Origin: Isoetes taiwanensis
Taxonomy: Eukaryota; Streptophyta; Lycopodiopsida; Isoetales; Isoetaceae
NCBI GenBank assembly: GCA_021234155.1
Contig: JAJEKV010000106.1
Coordinates: 613,050-677,049, forward strand
Length of the DNA: 64,000 bases
Direction of reading: 5' to 3'
Position 1 is the stretch's first letter; each line of letters opens with the position of its first letter. Below are positions 28,246 through 42,370 of the stretch, piece after piece. A model generated the notes under the pieces. It was not told the origin of the DNA. It searched no databases and worked only from the letters and a program-made list of their open reading frames with translations. A program made the translations under genes and the position numbers.

Positions 28246-31200
28246 TAGACGTATTGCACCGAGAAGTATGGTTAATATGGGTGATGCTTTCGGTTCCTTT
28301 GGCTTATCGCGTGGCAATGGCCCGCGTGACTTCGGTCTGTTGGAGGGTAAAGAAGAGATCAGGTGGTTAGCGGATGGGCGATGCGAACGCAGTCGTCGCG
28401 AGTGGACCTGAGGCGATCGTGGCGAAGCTTGCGGGAATACGGGCCAGCTTGCCAGGGACCCACGGCGCTCGTCGAGTCAAATGGCCCATTTGGAAGGAGC
28501 TCATCAACCCGCGTTGGCCCGAGGGCTGGCTCACCATTTGTCACGAAAAAGCGGACTCATTGCCTCCATTAAGCACGAGTGCCCACCATCTCGCATCAAA
28601 GGCAGGCGAGGAGTGGATTAGGGGAGCCCTTCGAGACGAGGCCATCCGGTGTTGTCAGCAGATTCACCCATTGAGATGAGTCTCACCTTGAGTGCGAGCT
28701 TCGGTGTGGTCCAGGCGGAATCGTTCCTTAGTCTGGTAGGGCTTGCCCACTATATTTCTTGATGAACCTGCAGTCGGTCGTGCCCTAAGTGCGTACATTG
28801 AATCTCTTCGGATCTGCTTGAGCCCACCTTTGCTGAGTTGCTGTTGTCCCGAATCCATGGAGTCTGATACGCGGAGTCGCTATATGTTGTGTGTTTTGCG
28901 TACTGTATATTGGAGCGGTTGTCGGTGGTGATTCTTTGCCCGGTTTCCTCTCAGCCAGCCGAGGCGGGGGGTTTTAATCCAGGGTAGTAATGTCAGAAAC
29001 TGGCTGGCTGGCTTATATGATGGATCCATAGGCCGATTGGTCTCGGAAATTGGACGATAAAATACCTTCCTTCCTTCCCTTCCTTCTGCCCTTGACCCCT
29101 TAGTAAGCCTTTGCGAATCCTCACTCATCTTTATCACTGTGGCAAGAGCCAACTTTGCTACTTTCAACGTTAAAACATTTTAATGCCCCATGTTTCATGC
29201 ATGAAATCATTGTCCATGTGTCATAGCTCTTTCCATCCCAATCACATGCAATTTGCGGAGAGCTGTAAGAATTGATGCTTATCAATAAGAGGATCAAACC
29301 ACTTTCCATTTGCATATTTTTTCGCCAAAGAAATCGGCCAAGTTGATGAATCTAATGATAAACTTTGTAATCTCTAGCTCGGCATGGCATATTCCGCAGT
29401 TAAAAACTTTCAAACAGCTGACGTATACATTCTTTCATACGCCTCCTTTAAACGTGCAATTATAGCTCGTGAAGAAGAAATGCATGTTGAAAAATAGTCT
29501 TTGATAAGATCTTCACCTAAAATTGACCTTCTCATTTTGCACTCCCTATACATATCACCCACGCCAGCGGCTGTAAGTAAAACGAAACGGCCCACGATAG
29601 CAATTTGTGATGGACCAAGTGCGGAATTCCTGAGGATATCCTTTACTATCAAATTCAAACCCATTTAAATCAATTGGGCCGAACGATTTTAAATATTTGG
29701 TGTCAATCTCCATAGCAGTGTTATATAAAATACCATTTATTAGTAACGTCCACGAAATTCTTTTTGAAAATCAGGAAGGCTTAGATTATCTTAAGAGATG
29801 TCGGCCAAAGATATTATAATACCATAAACTACCTACAACATGTACCGCGCTCGGTCATCATAAAGTATACGCAATGTTAATGTTAAAGAATTAAATGAAG
29901 TCTTGAACATCTATATTAGTATATTATTTGATGCAAGTCAAAGCGGAATATAAATCAATACCATCCTAAAAGTTGAGTTTAAAAATTATGGAAATATTAT
30001 TTACGGAATTCTCGTGGTACGATAAGTATAACACCCACATTTATTCCTTTAATACCATCAAAATCGGCTCCAAAATATCCACAGAGTTTCTTGATTGCGA
30101 TGCCTATTAAGCCATCATGTTTGTTGGATTCCTTGTGCCTTTTCGAGGTAACTCAGTGCTAATACCTCCCATTGTTGAGGAGGATGATAGAGCTTGGAAC
30201 CGGTGCTCTTTGTTTTAGACCTCCTCCTATTTTAGATCACGAGGAATTAAAGGAATTTAAATTTTTAAAGCATCACAACTCTGGCACGAGAACTTATAGG
30301 ATGTAATAAACTCCAGCACCCCAAAATAGAAAAAGCAATGGATCGCGGTTTGAACACTTTTGGAGACTTAAAATTGCGGATGAGGAAAGATGGATTACAT
30401 GGCGAGAATTAGAACCAAGGCACAAGAAAGGTTCTATGCTTGGCGGAAAATTTTCAATAAGATAATTAGGCTTGTTGTCCCTTTCGGGGAATTAAGCGGC
30501 CAATTCAAATATGCGGACTCAAAACAATAAAGATTGTTATATTGTTAAAGACATCTATCGAAGCCCTCATGCATCATGTAATAGACCTTCAGGGCATGTG
30601 ATCTCTGGGTACCCAATGAGAGAAGGCTTTGGCCAGAATTGTAAAGGTTGGAGGAATTATTATTGTGCACCAGGATCACCCTCTTGAATTAGTTAATTAC
30701 ACACAAGGTCTCAATTCTAATGTAAAGAGGGCTAAATATGATATGAGGACATCTGGTTTGCTTCTTACTTGGGATGTGGGATGGAAGAAAATTCTAATCA
30801 CATTTTACGTGCCCATGTGTGGAGGATATTTGGACTTGGACCTCCAATTTGAATCCCGGGGAGCTCCGGTGTATGTTTCCACTTACTATGAATTCGGGGC
30901 TCGGAGGCCGATTAAAAATACGTAGAACTCTCACTTGTTGGATTATGTGAGAACCACCGAGGCGAGGGTTTGCTTGGGAGAAAAGGTAAACATGGTTGGA
31001 TCAAAGTTAATCTGCTTACTACCATTGATGACCCTTTCGACTCCGCAGCTCTTTGGGGCTTAGATATAATAATAAGGTGGGATCGAATTGGGAAGTTTAA
31101 AAATGCATATAACTTTTTCTTCCCAGTACTAAGCTGATAAGCGATGGTTTATTACCACCGGAAGCGTGAGAGGAGAGGTAGGGCAAGACCCCTATTAAGA

Positions 31201-33180
31201 TGGCTCATTAACAATGAGAATGAAGACTTCTATATCCCAAGAGCAGGCTGGAGCAGCATTTCATCACATAGCGAAATGATTCATTACATTAGCAATCGAA
31301 ATTTCTTTGGGCAGTCGGATGTATGGAGGTACAATGAATTTGAAGCCATACTTTCAAAACCTTTATGCCCAACCTTGAAAAGGCTCGAGTTGCAATCGTG
31401 GATTCTTGATGAGGCTGGATGAGTTCACTAGATATCTTTAGCGGTCGGATGGCTGCGGATCTCTCTATCTAAAGTCTGCTTTGGGCTTAACCACCTTAGC
31501 ATTTGGTAAGTGCTGGTTACGGTCTACTCTTATCTGGTATATTTTTACGTATGCGACCAAAATGGCTGATATCCTTCCTTATGTTGTTTCATAAAGGGAA
31601 GATTTTGTGTCTTGCTTTTTGAGTTGAAATCTTCACCTTTTTGGGAAGATCGACATGATGTATTCCATGTAAAATGAATACAAAACCCACCTTGCCTTCA
31701 AAAAAAATTAATCATACTCATTCTCCATTTACATTAAGGATGTTTGAACCTATTTATCGTGTTGAAAAGCTGAATCTTGTTGACCAGCGTGTATCTATAA
31801 ATGTGCACATTTCTTCACAATCCTGAAATTTACAAAGCTGATCTCAAAGCGAGAATTTGTGTGATGCACCACCTAATGAATGCTAGTCATAAATGGGTTA
31901 ACAGTTTCTCAAGCGGGCGCTAACGCACATGTGCATCTTGTCATAAGAAGCCCATCCAGATCCAAATGATAGAAGTTTAGTGGATCAACTCACACTCTTG
32001 CAATTTCTACATTATAAGCCTCAAGATGAATCTTTGCTTGGAGTGCCATCAATCCCTTTACTAATGCCAAGAAATGTTGTTACAACATGTGGCCCTTCAA
32101 AAAGTGGCGAACATGATCGGATGTTTTGTTGTACTAATATGGGGATTCATCAACCATGATACCATAAAGGACTCTTCTTTTATTCTTTCCCAAATAGATG
32201 CTTCATTAGTTTTGCTAATACGTACAAACTTAGCACATGATTTTTTCATTCTCATAGTGCCCGGCCAGTTCTTGGCACCACGCGCCTTTTAAAATACAAG
32301 CTTGTAAATTTTTCTAAATGAATCTTTTGCTATCAGCATGCACATCTAAAAGGTTTATAAGAGCAAAACTTGCTGCAATCTTCTTCTTTTTACAACTTTC
32401 TCCATAGCATCATTTCCATTTTCTACCAACCATTAGAATGCCTATGGCCATCACTACTTACTGCTAAATAAAGTTGAAGTTCTAACATTTATTGACCCCT
32501 CTTTCCCAAATATGCTTCTATTTTTAGATCAATTTACAATATTTGCAAAAAACTCTACGGTTATTACTTAAACTCGCCAATCCCTGACCAAGAATCTTGT
32601 CATAACTTTCTATTCTTGAAATTTTACGCTCATCGGTTCAAATTTCTCATCATATCCTCTGCGGCATTTGCATTCGGGTGTAACGTATTTCGGCTTCGAG
32701 CGCTCGGCCCTATAAAAACGAGGGCAAGTCGCGATTATAGAAGGTTTGATATGGTTTTGCGTCTTTGGAAAGCTCTTTTCTTGATTCTCATCTTTACAAA
32801 AAACGTTTTTGGAAAACACGGAAATATAGGCTGCATTGCGAGTTTATGTCGAGCGGGCAAATAAAAACCACCGGAAGCAAAAATTACCTTTTGTATTTAG
32901 TCCCAAGCCAAACCCTCCCGCGTACCATTTTGCAAGAAATAGAAGCGGAGAATCATTGGTTAAGAAGATAATCACAGCGATGCTACCTTTCTTGCAATAG
33001 CTCCTCTTTTGCTATACTTTTTTCTTACGAAAAATCCTGCAGCAAGAAAACGGTTCTCTGCTTTCATATGAATACAAAGAACATGGCGGTAATGGCGGGG
33101 CTTGACAATAACGTGATCGACCAGCGACCCTAGGAGGCGTGGCAATTATTGAATTAGGATATCTTTGCTGCCAGTCTTCG
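28246..33180. other. No gene recognised
   Basis: The 28,360-28,680 patch is GC-rich with overlapping open frames and may be the 3' part of the LINE. A CTTC-rich pyrimidine run lies at 29,062-29,090. Plus frames at 30,629-30,925 (starting MARIVKVGGIIIV) and 31,144-31,422 are unassigned; the VKVGGIIIV run only vaguely recalls a methyltransferase strand. Otherwise no exon, RNA gene or element end was seen. Confidence 0.4.
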
Positions 33181-33267
33181 TGATAGAAAAAAAGCCTAGC
33201 TAAGAAAAAAGCCTAAAAAAAGCAAAAAATAAAATTGATGGACATTGATGGTATTTAATGGATACGA

Positions 33268-33289
33268 TTATTATTATTCATAATAATAA
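33268..33289. repeat. AT palindrome, 10-bp arms
   Basis: TTATTATTAT and ATAATAATAA are exact reverse complements separated by TC. This is low-complexity sequence; cruciform or hairpin potential only. Confidence 0.8.
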
Positions 33290-33866
33290 AATAATATTTA
33301 TAAACCATAGTGAAAAGTCTTTTCTAGAATTTTTGTAGGCTAACGGTAAGGGTGTATTCCCATTAACCCGGCAGAGCAATTTATGCACCAATTTCATGAG
33401 TCGATTCTTGGGACGACTCCCCACCATTCCCTATTGCACAGTGATCGCGTTTTGCAATTGATTCGAGGAAGAAGACAAATGAAATCGAGAAAAGGAACAA
33501 GTAGAAATCTTGTTAGAGGACAAGCTGAGTTAAAGTTTAGGGGTGATCAAAAGCTTTTGAATCCATTTTGATTTGGAGTTCGGGCACAGTGCCATGTCAG
33601 CAAAATCAAATTCCGATTCTGCGAAATGGGAATGCTACTCACAGTCTGTAACTTGCAAAGGTGTCATGAATGCAGAGCTATTTTTTAAGCGTAGTAGGAT
33701 GCACCTTAAATACTCACGGCTTTTTGTGGTTACGGGTAATTACACAATAATATTAATTTCTAAGTAGGAACAAGTTCTACTTGAAAAATTTAGACAACGA
33801 GGTAATTTCCTAATTTTTATGCGGTAGTATGCCATTGTTCCTAGGAATTTAGCATACAACTGCGTT

Positions 33867-34908
33867 GGACAACTATTTTTGTCATTTCGAGCATGTCCTA
33901 TCTTTTATCTTCGGCTTATGGCCAGGCAAGCTGGCTGGAAATTAACTTCCTTGCACTATAATTAGAGAAGGGTAGAAGGGCAATGTCGGACCTCTCAATC
34001 AGACCATGAGTAGCAAATTGCAAATTAATGAAGGTAAAGACAACCTTTTGAACCTAAACCACGAATTTTTAAATGATTGAATTAGAGAGCATGATGATAG
34101 TGGTAAGCTTATCAGTCTTGGAGTCATGACATAGTTGAATAATTTATTCTTATTGATTACTTTTCAATATAATTTATTTCTTCAATCCCTTAGAAGCTAT
34201 TTAAAACATTATTTAATTAAAAAATAAACTATCGTTTAATCAATGTCAACCTAAAATTACTTAAATCATTTTTAAAAGGGTAAAGAGTTTATAACACATG
34301 AAATTCTATAAATGTTTAAGTCAATGGCTTAATATTCACTTCAGTTTCATTTACAAATTATTCGATTGCCAAATTATAATTGTTAAATCATTGAAAATTG
34401 AAATGCTATATTCTCCGAAACATCTAACTCTAAATAGATTGAAATGAAAATTAGTTTGAAGATAATTTATGGTTTGGTAACATATCCCTTTTGATTTAAA
34501 AATAAAATGCATTATAATTAAAACATATAAAACTATTAAAGTCAAGAAGAGATCAAAATTACTTCTAATATTATAATGGCATCCTTGAAATTGAATTGAT
34601 TAAATTTTAATAGATCCAAATTTTGTTAAACATGTCATATAGCACGCCAATTAACTCTTTGCCACGTGTTAAGTTTTCTTTCCACTGGATGCGACATTGC
34701 ACTTTTACTTTACATTGTCCTTTACATTGCTTTTTAACCTCTAATATATTGACACATGTCCCAGTGAATTAAAGGTCCTTGTTTCCACGAGAATACCCTT
34801 TGGGCAAGGTCACAGCCCTCATTGGGCAACTTAAGCGCAATATCGGACAATCATTAATAATGTATAGTCGGCATTGGACAACTATTTTGTCAGCTTTGAG
34901 CATGTCCT
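33867..34908. repeat. Short direct repeat pair in AT-rich DNA
   Basis: 33,867-33,901 and 34,875-34,908 share GGACAACTATTTTTGTCA...GAGCATGTCCT with a few differences, about 1.0 kb apart in the same orientation. Both are followed at a distance by GGGCAA...TCGGAC-like text. The terminal bases do not form TG...CA, so an LTR pair is not supported. Confidence 0.55.
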
Positions 34909-35720
34909 GTCGATTAACAAAATTTGATGAAATTAAGCCTTTAATTTTTTGAGGGCGGGCAAAATAATTTTACACCTTTATTGTGAGGAAGTTCCTAAAT
35001 TCAAGCCTTTCAAATGCAATAAAAAAATTTAAAATGACAAAAACTAGTTTTCCCTCAAAACCATAGATAGATATATGAAACAAAGCATATTTCCATTGTA
35101 AGTTCATAGGAAATACATAATAAAAGTTCTTACATGAGTACCTCTTACAGAACAAAAATAATAGTTTAAAATTTAAAATCAATCACAAAAACTTATTCAG
35201 AGTGGCATTCCTCTGCTGCTTCCTTCATGCAATCCTTGTAACATGCTTGCCAATCTATGCTTTCAAATGGTAAGATTTATACTTTTATTTCCGGCTTAAA
35301 GTAAAGCATAGACCTGAATTCATTGCCTTTTCTTCTCCTTGTGGAACCCATTTGGTCGAGCTCAATCTAGCCGGTGAGCTTCTATCACAAGACCTTGAAC
35401 CTTGTTTCCAATTTGAATCTTGACAGCAGGCGAGGGCAATGGTAGGGCACCAAGATTCCCAGAAAAATTTCTTGAATTTATTAGCATAGATTTAGGCGGC
35501 TAATTTTCTTGAATTATTAGCCTGATTTAAGATTAAGTTGGTTGGTCAATGGTGTTAATATGCAGGGTTTAAAAATGAGGTGGAATGTTGGGGATTGTAA
35601 CTATCATATATCTTGTATGGGGGTATAAATTTATAATCAATATAATAATATAAATGTTTAGAATTTATAAAATATATAGCAAAAGAAAATGGCGGGCATT
35701 TCTGTTCCTAGTCTTTCAAA

Positions 35721-38229
35721 TGGCAGTATGTCTTGTAGTTACCTTCTCCTACGACGGTGATTGCCCAACTTCTAGCTTTCATTTGCCATAAAAAAAAACA
35801 AGATGCTAGCATCAAGGGTGCCAGTTGATTGGACCCTTCTTGGATCTGGGATGGCAACAATGTTCACATTCTTCAACGGCGGTTTACGTATAAATGATAT
35901 AAGGTTTGCATGGTTAGAAGCATGTATAAGGCAACAATCGTAAACATCTAGAAGGGCTCACAATAATGAGCATGTCTACGGCTTATAGACTTGTTATAAC
36001 CACATGTTGATGAACATTTGCCCCTTAGAGGCCTCTCCACGTGATAGGTACAAGGACATAAATCCCACCATTTCCAACACGGTAATCATTAGATGCAGAA
36101 AATTGTGGAGTGAAAAACATGTATCAATAAATAGGATTTGAATCGTTAATGGGTTTCTATCATGAAAGAAGTAGCAATAGCGCATTTTTGGGATGTGAAC
36201 CCAGCAACCTAGTAGTGAAGGTGAGCACGCTGGTCTTGAAGGAACAAATTAAAATCCATAAAGACACAGCTTGCAATTGGTTCTGCTTTAGGCGCCATCA
36301 TTTTATGCCTTAGCTTCATATAAGAACAAAGAAATCTTCCTCTTCGTCCGAGGAAAAAGCAGCACTAATTTTTGGCTTTCTGGATGGTATACCTTTTGAA
36401 GGGCCATTAACTTAAAAAAGCATTTTCATTAAAACTACTCCATGGGTCTTTTGGGCCTTATGATTTGGACGAGGGATTGTTTTGCGTAGAAAGCCCTAAT
36501 GGCATGGTTTTGTAGAATGGAAATTTTTAAACTTGTTCCACCATGTTGACTTAGAATCCTCCTCATGCATCATTGTCATTTTATCCACCTTTGGCATTTG
36601 CTGACCATCATGGAACACACAAGGAAAAGTATTGCTACAATATGAAACCCAACCTGTTGTGATGCGCTTTAGTGAGTAAACATAAATCACCATAAGAACC
36701 AAAAGCGATTCTGATGCGAGACCTCATATTGGAGATACCGAGGAATAAACATCATGGGACACAATCCATCATGGAAATGTTTCACCAGCTTAGAATATAG
36801 TGGAGAAAGGGATGGATGTCTGAGGAAATAAAACTGATTTAATCTCATAGAACTTAATGATTGAAGGACATGTTATAAGAGCGTTAGGAGGAGAATGTTA
36901 TAAGAGCGTGCAATCATTGGATAAAACTGATAGTGCCACATTTTAAGCGGCTTAAAGTCATGCCTTGAGAATGAATCCGATACACAAAGAAATACCTTTA
37001 TGAAAGAACATACGAGATATGGATATCAAGATGATCGCGGTGGATTGGTAATAATCTGGTTGATGTATATCAGATTTGGCCCGAACGTGGAAGTTGTCGA
37101 CCTCTGAATGTCGACATGTGATCTCATTGGGTTCACTAATTGGTAGTTTCTTAGAACAAAAAAATGGACATATAGCTAGCCCGAACATTCTGAGAAAATG
37201 CAAAAACCTGAATTGAACCAAATGAACTTGCATATGTTGAAAGCATGCTTGGACATAGGAGATATATTGAAAGGAAGATTTGAGCATAACAAGATTGTGT
37301 AAGTGGAACTTCTATTCGAGCGTCAATGCAGAATTACACTTTGGTTGCTATGTATGCAAAGTGTGGAAGTCCAAATGAAGCATCTGAGATTCTTTAGCAG
37401 TTGTAAAGCGAAGTCTTAAGGCATAATGATAATCAATACATTTGCCATAACTTTCAAAAACTTGCGGGAATCTGGCAGTCTTTTTTTTCAAAGCATCGCA
37501 ACCCAATTTCTAAAACAAGCTACTAATGTATCATTTATATCGGTTGCTTGCTTTCATTACCTAATCTTGAAATTTATATGATATAACTAACTAGTGCGTT
37601 GAGTAGCATAATAGCTTCAAAAATATATCACGGAGTAAAAACAAGTCAATAGCTACACATGGTTGCATAAGCCGATGAGTATTCCCATATATGAAAAGCC
37701 TTTGATGAAGCATTTTTTAGACCATTAAATTCTGCACCCGTAAGAGTCCAGTTTCATGCTGTTAAAATGTACTCCGCCTATCCAGATCTTCCACGTATTC
37801 AGTCTTTTGTAAGGCCGAGAGAAAAAATTAGTAGATGGGCGTAATTTTGAGCATCAGGAATCAGTGAACTCTCTTATGCGGGTGCCAGTCTTGGGGCATG
37901 CCATGATTTTCTTTTAAAGTCTTGCATCCTTAGTGGTTTTCCATTGTAGCTTAACCATGAGGGTATATATCTTCTCATCATGCATCGAAGATCCCGATCC
38001 CGATGAACCCGAATGCATATAGAAGGATTTTTTTCTAAGCTTGAACAGACATCCACCTTCATCGAAGTGGTATCATAATAAACTGAGAAGCTCAAATCGG
38101 AAAGGAATAACAAAAAGCAGGAAACCATGATGCCTTGATTGGATACTTCAAATCACGAGATCGCAAATCTGATAATTATCTCGTCGCCAGCGTCCATCAA
38201 TGTGTATCAATTCTTCGTCTGTTAAGTCG
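35721..38229. other. No gene recognised
   Basis: Unassigned. Frames here are short (109 codons at most) with no known motif. No repeat ends were noted until the second CACTA-like copy begins. Confidence 0.4.
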
Positions 38230-41200
38230 TGGTGCGGCCTAGAAGTGCAAATCAATTTTTCTTAAAAGCGACATTATAGGTGGCTTATCTTGGTGACACA
38301 AATGCTTAACGTGATAGCGTCACCTATATTGTTCGTCCACCTATAGTGGCGGTCCGGTATACATGCGCCAGCACCATTGGTAGTGTCACCTAAAGTCAAT
38401 TAAACACCCGTTTATGCACAGCTAATGGCGGTCATAAAGAGTGGCCTATCGGTGAACATAGCGTATCTGCTATAGCATGTATATAAGCATATGGCATCAT
38501 ATATAATTTTACATATAAGGTCTTATATTAATAAAAGCGCAATGTCAGCTGAAGCATTCACCAATGTTAAGATTATCATATGAAAATCCATGCATATAGA
38601 AATTTCCGTATGCATAAAGGGTCCATACCCAAGTAATCCGCTTCCGTAGAAACGCCAGAATTTATTGAAATGTCCAAGATTATCGTCATGTAAAGTGCTT
38701 AGCCACCACTCATAATGATAGGAGGTTTGTCACTAATTAAACCATACATTGTGTCAATTTAACATGGATGCCATCTCTTTTGTCGTTGTCAATTATGTCA
38801 TGTTTTTATTATTGTTGTTGTGCATAGACGTATTTTGGTTGGATTGAGATGTTTTAGAAATTTTAGTGGTATGTACTATGCCAAAAAGGTTGTTAGTAGA
38901 AATTCCAAAAACATCGGCAAAATGAAATGAAGTAGTAGCCCTTAGAAAATTGCATTACATTGAAAATGTACCTTTACATAGTTTATCAACATTCTCACAA
39001 AAAAAAGCATAGCTTCTGTGGTATAGCATGTTGTTAAATCTCGGTGTGCATCATCTTCATTTGACTTTCTATACTTTGTTTGCGGTCGTCATTGTTAATC
39101 CACCTTAAGCCAGGTTACGGAAAAACCTTTATTCATCTGACTTTCATGCGACATGGAACGTAATAGACCCTAGAACTATTATATCAATGAAACAGCTGCT
39201 CATATGCTCTTGCATCGATGCTAGACTGAATTAATTCGTTGAGTAGCATTTCTCAAAAATATGGTTGTTTGATACCGGGCAAGGCACTGAAGTTCGACAT
39301 ATATGTTCATGGAAGAGCTATTTGAGATGGCTTCGAGCATCACATTGATGGCAAAGGCTACGTTTAAAATCCTTAAATGTCAAATATCTGTATGGCGGCA
39401 AGCTGCGGCACGAGATAATAGGTATGAGATAATGGAAAGTAATAGGTATGACATAATGGAAAGTACCTTGGGATTATCAGATTCGAAACCATCGCTATAT
39501 CCACTTGCTTTGTGTCAGATCCCGCATGCGTTTGACCCTCATGCAACAAAAAAAAAAACAAAACATGAACTCCATTGGCCTCAAGAACATCCCGATTGAT
39601 AGAGATTTTGATCTGGAAATCTTTGTGAGCCTCCAGCTTAAACTGGCCCCTTCCATAGAAATGGTGGCAATCTCTAATATCTCAATCACGCCTCTGCGTT
39701 GCAAAATGTTTCTCAAAAGTGTAGTTCATTGCCATCACACGTACTTCATAAATTAGTAGAAGAAAGATCTGACGTTTTGTAAATGGTAGAATGGTTTGGC
39801 AGATACATCCTGCAATATATGATGTCTGTGAAATTTAAGGCGTTTTAGAAGACCTCAAGTATAAATGCTAAGATCAAGCCGGAGGGCAAAAAAAGCGGGC
39901 TATAATACCATTGCACGGTAGAATGAACCTTGGTACAGGATGGCTTTAAAATCATGACTTGGAGCTCAAATTCGACACAAGAAGCGAGAGAAGAGAATCA
40001 AATTTTACTGCAGGTTAGAATAAAATTTTGCTTGTAATTATTGCCATCATTTCTGGAACTATAGTATTTGTAAACCCATTTGGCCTAAAATGGATCGTGA
40101 CATCGCGATGATCTTGAGAGACCATTCTGTTTCGTTACCTCACTGGTTGCCCTAAAATCAACCTAAAATGGGTGTCTTATGTCCCCGATCAATAGTTATG
40201 TTTTGCCTCATATGATTTACCACTTTACATTAACCACTTATTTATGTATGCTAATAAGATGTTTTGTCTTTCAATTTTTTAAATGGCTGATCGCGGATAT
40301 TTCATGCGCATGCGGTCAAGGCATAAGTACCGGTCAAAATCTCAGCGCCCAATTTCAATGGTGCAAAAGCGGACAATGGTGCTAGACAAATGGGAAAATG
40401 CAAAATCGAAGCCAAAAAGTGACTCATTCGGATAAAAGCGGGGATGACTATGGTGCATTCTCTTCAATGTCCAGGTACGGATGGTGCAAAAGCAGGCGGG
40501 GGTTTAAATCAATGAGCAGCCATCGACCCACATGTTTCCAAGCTTGGAACCCTCGGAAGAGGATAGTAAGTGAATAATCGAGTCATGATCTGTCTGGCTG
40601 ATTCGTTAATCAGAAGCGTAAGGTCAAGCAGAAAATGTCGGTTACTTAAATTTAATCTTAGGCTTAATATGAAAGGCGGTCACGAAAGGAGCGAAAGATC
40701 ATCTAGCGAGGCCACGGATTTTCTGCTTTGCTCCAGCACAATTCGGTTGCCTTGCTTTCATCTAATGAAGTAAACACCAAAATTTATTTTTGGCCTCACG
40801 ATGTTGCGTGGCTGGGGCTGATGAGTCCACACGCCAAAGAAGTGCACTCTTATCTAGGCTACCATGTTGCAAAAAAAAATTACGTTAAACCTAAAAGGAA
40901 ACATGACCACTTCGTACAGAAATCTTTGCTCCCCCTAAACCCTACCAAAACATCACCGGGTTTACTTTACATCCCTTCCCTTCCATGCGTAGGAATCATA
41001 GTCCAAACCATGCTAGAGAGGCCCTTCTGCAATATGAAAGGGATTGGGTAAACTTAATCATTTACGACTTCATTATCATGTTCCTATAGTTATGCATTCT
41101 GTTGTTTGTCTCTTGTAATGCGGTTTAGTATGAGAGAATGGCACATTGGCGAAAACTCTTCGGCTACGAACAGCGATTGGTCAAGCCTGAGAGGCATCAC

Positions 41201-42370
41201 ATATAGCTCAATTACACCGGCGGGATCTTTATGCATCTATTGAAGAAGCCAATCAATGAAAGAACATCTAGTATCCTACTTCACTCGTAATATCCATATT
41301 GAAGCACAATGAACTTTACATGTTCTTTCTTTTTTAGCGTAGTGCCCTTGATTTTCTATCATATCATTATCCATGTTGTATTTAACATACCATCTTAACA
41401 AAGGTTAGGGATTAAAACATATCGATTATATATTATTTGTATATATTGCTTTATCCTTCTCCAAATGTCAAGTAATTGCTTTTTTGTTTGATATGTACAA
41501 ACGCAGCATGGATTTAAAGTGATAGAGACTTGGAGGGTTGGAATGTATGCATCACCAGGTATATATGGATATTTTTTAAGGCCTTTGGACGGGGTTAGGC
41601 TTCTCGAAGTCTTCACTCAGAATGTTTCCCTCTAATATGTCAGCCTTTTCTAGGCCAGAAGGAGCCGAAGGAAATATGTTGAGTTAGCCTGAGCCGATTC
41701 GGTAATGCATTATATTTGTTTTTTCGAATGATTATGTACAACAATATGTTTCTCTATATGAACACTGGCCAATTATATAGACAATAGTGACTATTGATTT
41801 ATTTATATGATTGTCATGCTAAATATGCAATGTTATGACTTTATGTGTGATTATGGATTGACATAAAGCTTGACAATAATGATGAGACATTATATGACAA
41901 TATTAGTGATAATATTATGCCGCTGACTATTGTGGCATATACTGTGGCACCTGGCGTTGACAAAATTTGTGACTGCTTCGAAGAGGTCTTTATTATATTT
42001 GATGCTAATAACACCACCTATGATAGTGTCACTAGTTGGGCTGACACTAATAGTGATGCTATGTGTAACAACGGTAATGCTATAATTGTTGTTAATAACA
42101 CCACTTATAATGTCAGTGGCATTGCCATTAACTTTCTTGATGCTATATGTGTAACAACTAGTGGCTACGATTGATGCTAATAGCAACATTTATAAGCGTC
42201 ATAACAAAAATCACCCGACACTTTGGGTGCCTAGAATTGTGACTCTACTCGACAAAATTGTAACACCTATAACATCACCTATGTATAGATGTCACCAATA
42301 ATATAATGTATGGCTGTCAATCTTTGTAGTGACGTTTTCTTTGACACTAATTGACCCTTCTCTTGTAGTG
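38230..42370 (+). mobile_element. CACTA-like non-autonomous element, copy 2 (right end kept)
   Basis: Aligns in the same order and orientation with 18,930-22,650. The shared beginning is GTGCAAATCAATTTTTCTTAA, so about 60 bases at the left including the terminus are missing. The right part (41,900-42,330) carries tandem-like sub-terminal words such as GACACTAATAGTGATGCTAT and AATAACACCAC. The right terminus is GACCCTTCTCTTGTAGTG. Identity to copy 1 is uneven: the segment near 41,230-41,390 is nearly identical to 21,785-21,950, while other parts differ by many small indels. No transposase coding sequence was found. Confidence 0.65.
42341..42370 (-). repeat. CACTA right terminal inverted repeat
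   Basis: Read on the minus strand it starts CACTACAAGAGAAGGGTCAA and continues TTAGTGTCAA, the inverted counterpart of 18,884-18,913. Confidence 0.78.

Larger units (their letters stand above)
33181..35720. other. AT-rich stretch, no gene
   Basis: Strongly AT-rich with poly(A)-like tracts at 33,185-33,235 and long A/T runs at 34,140-34,620. It contains a perfect palindrome at 33,268-33,289 and a short direct repeat (33,867-33,901 and 34,875-34,908, around GGACAACTATTTT and GAGCATGTCCT). No coding signal was recognised. Confidence 0.5.

Noticed and set aside
30629-30925. VKVGGIIIV resembling a methyltransferase strand
   Set aside because: A single short pattern with no supporting SAM-binding motifs or exon structure.
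33867-34908. Direct repeat considered as an LTR pair
   Set aside because: Only about 35 bases match, ends are not TG...CA, and no primer site, purine tract or target duplication is seen.
40815-40845. Hammerhead-ribozyme-like CTGATGAGTCC
   Set aside because: No complementary stem II strand and no GAAA core at the required position. The CTGATGAG at 55,799 fails for the same reason.
18884-42370. One autonomous 23.5-kb CACTA element
   Set aside because: Flanking triplets differ (CTT against TTG), no TNP2-like transposase is present, and the interior contains two direct copies of one family.
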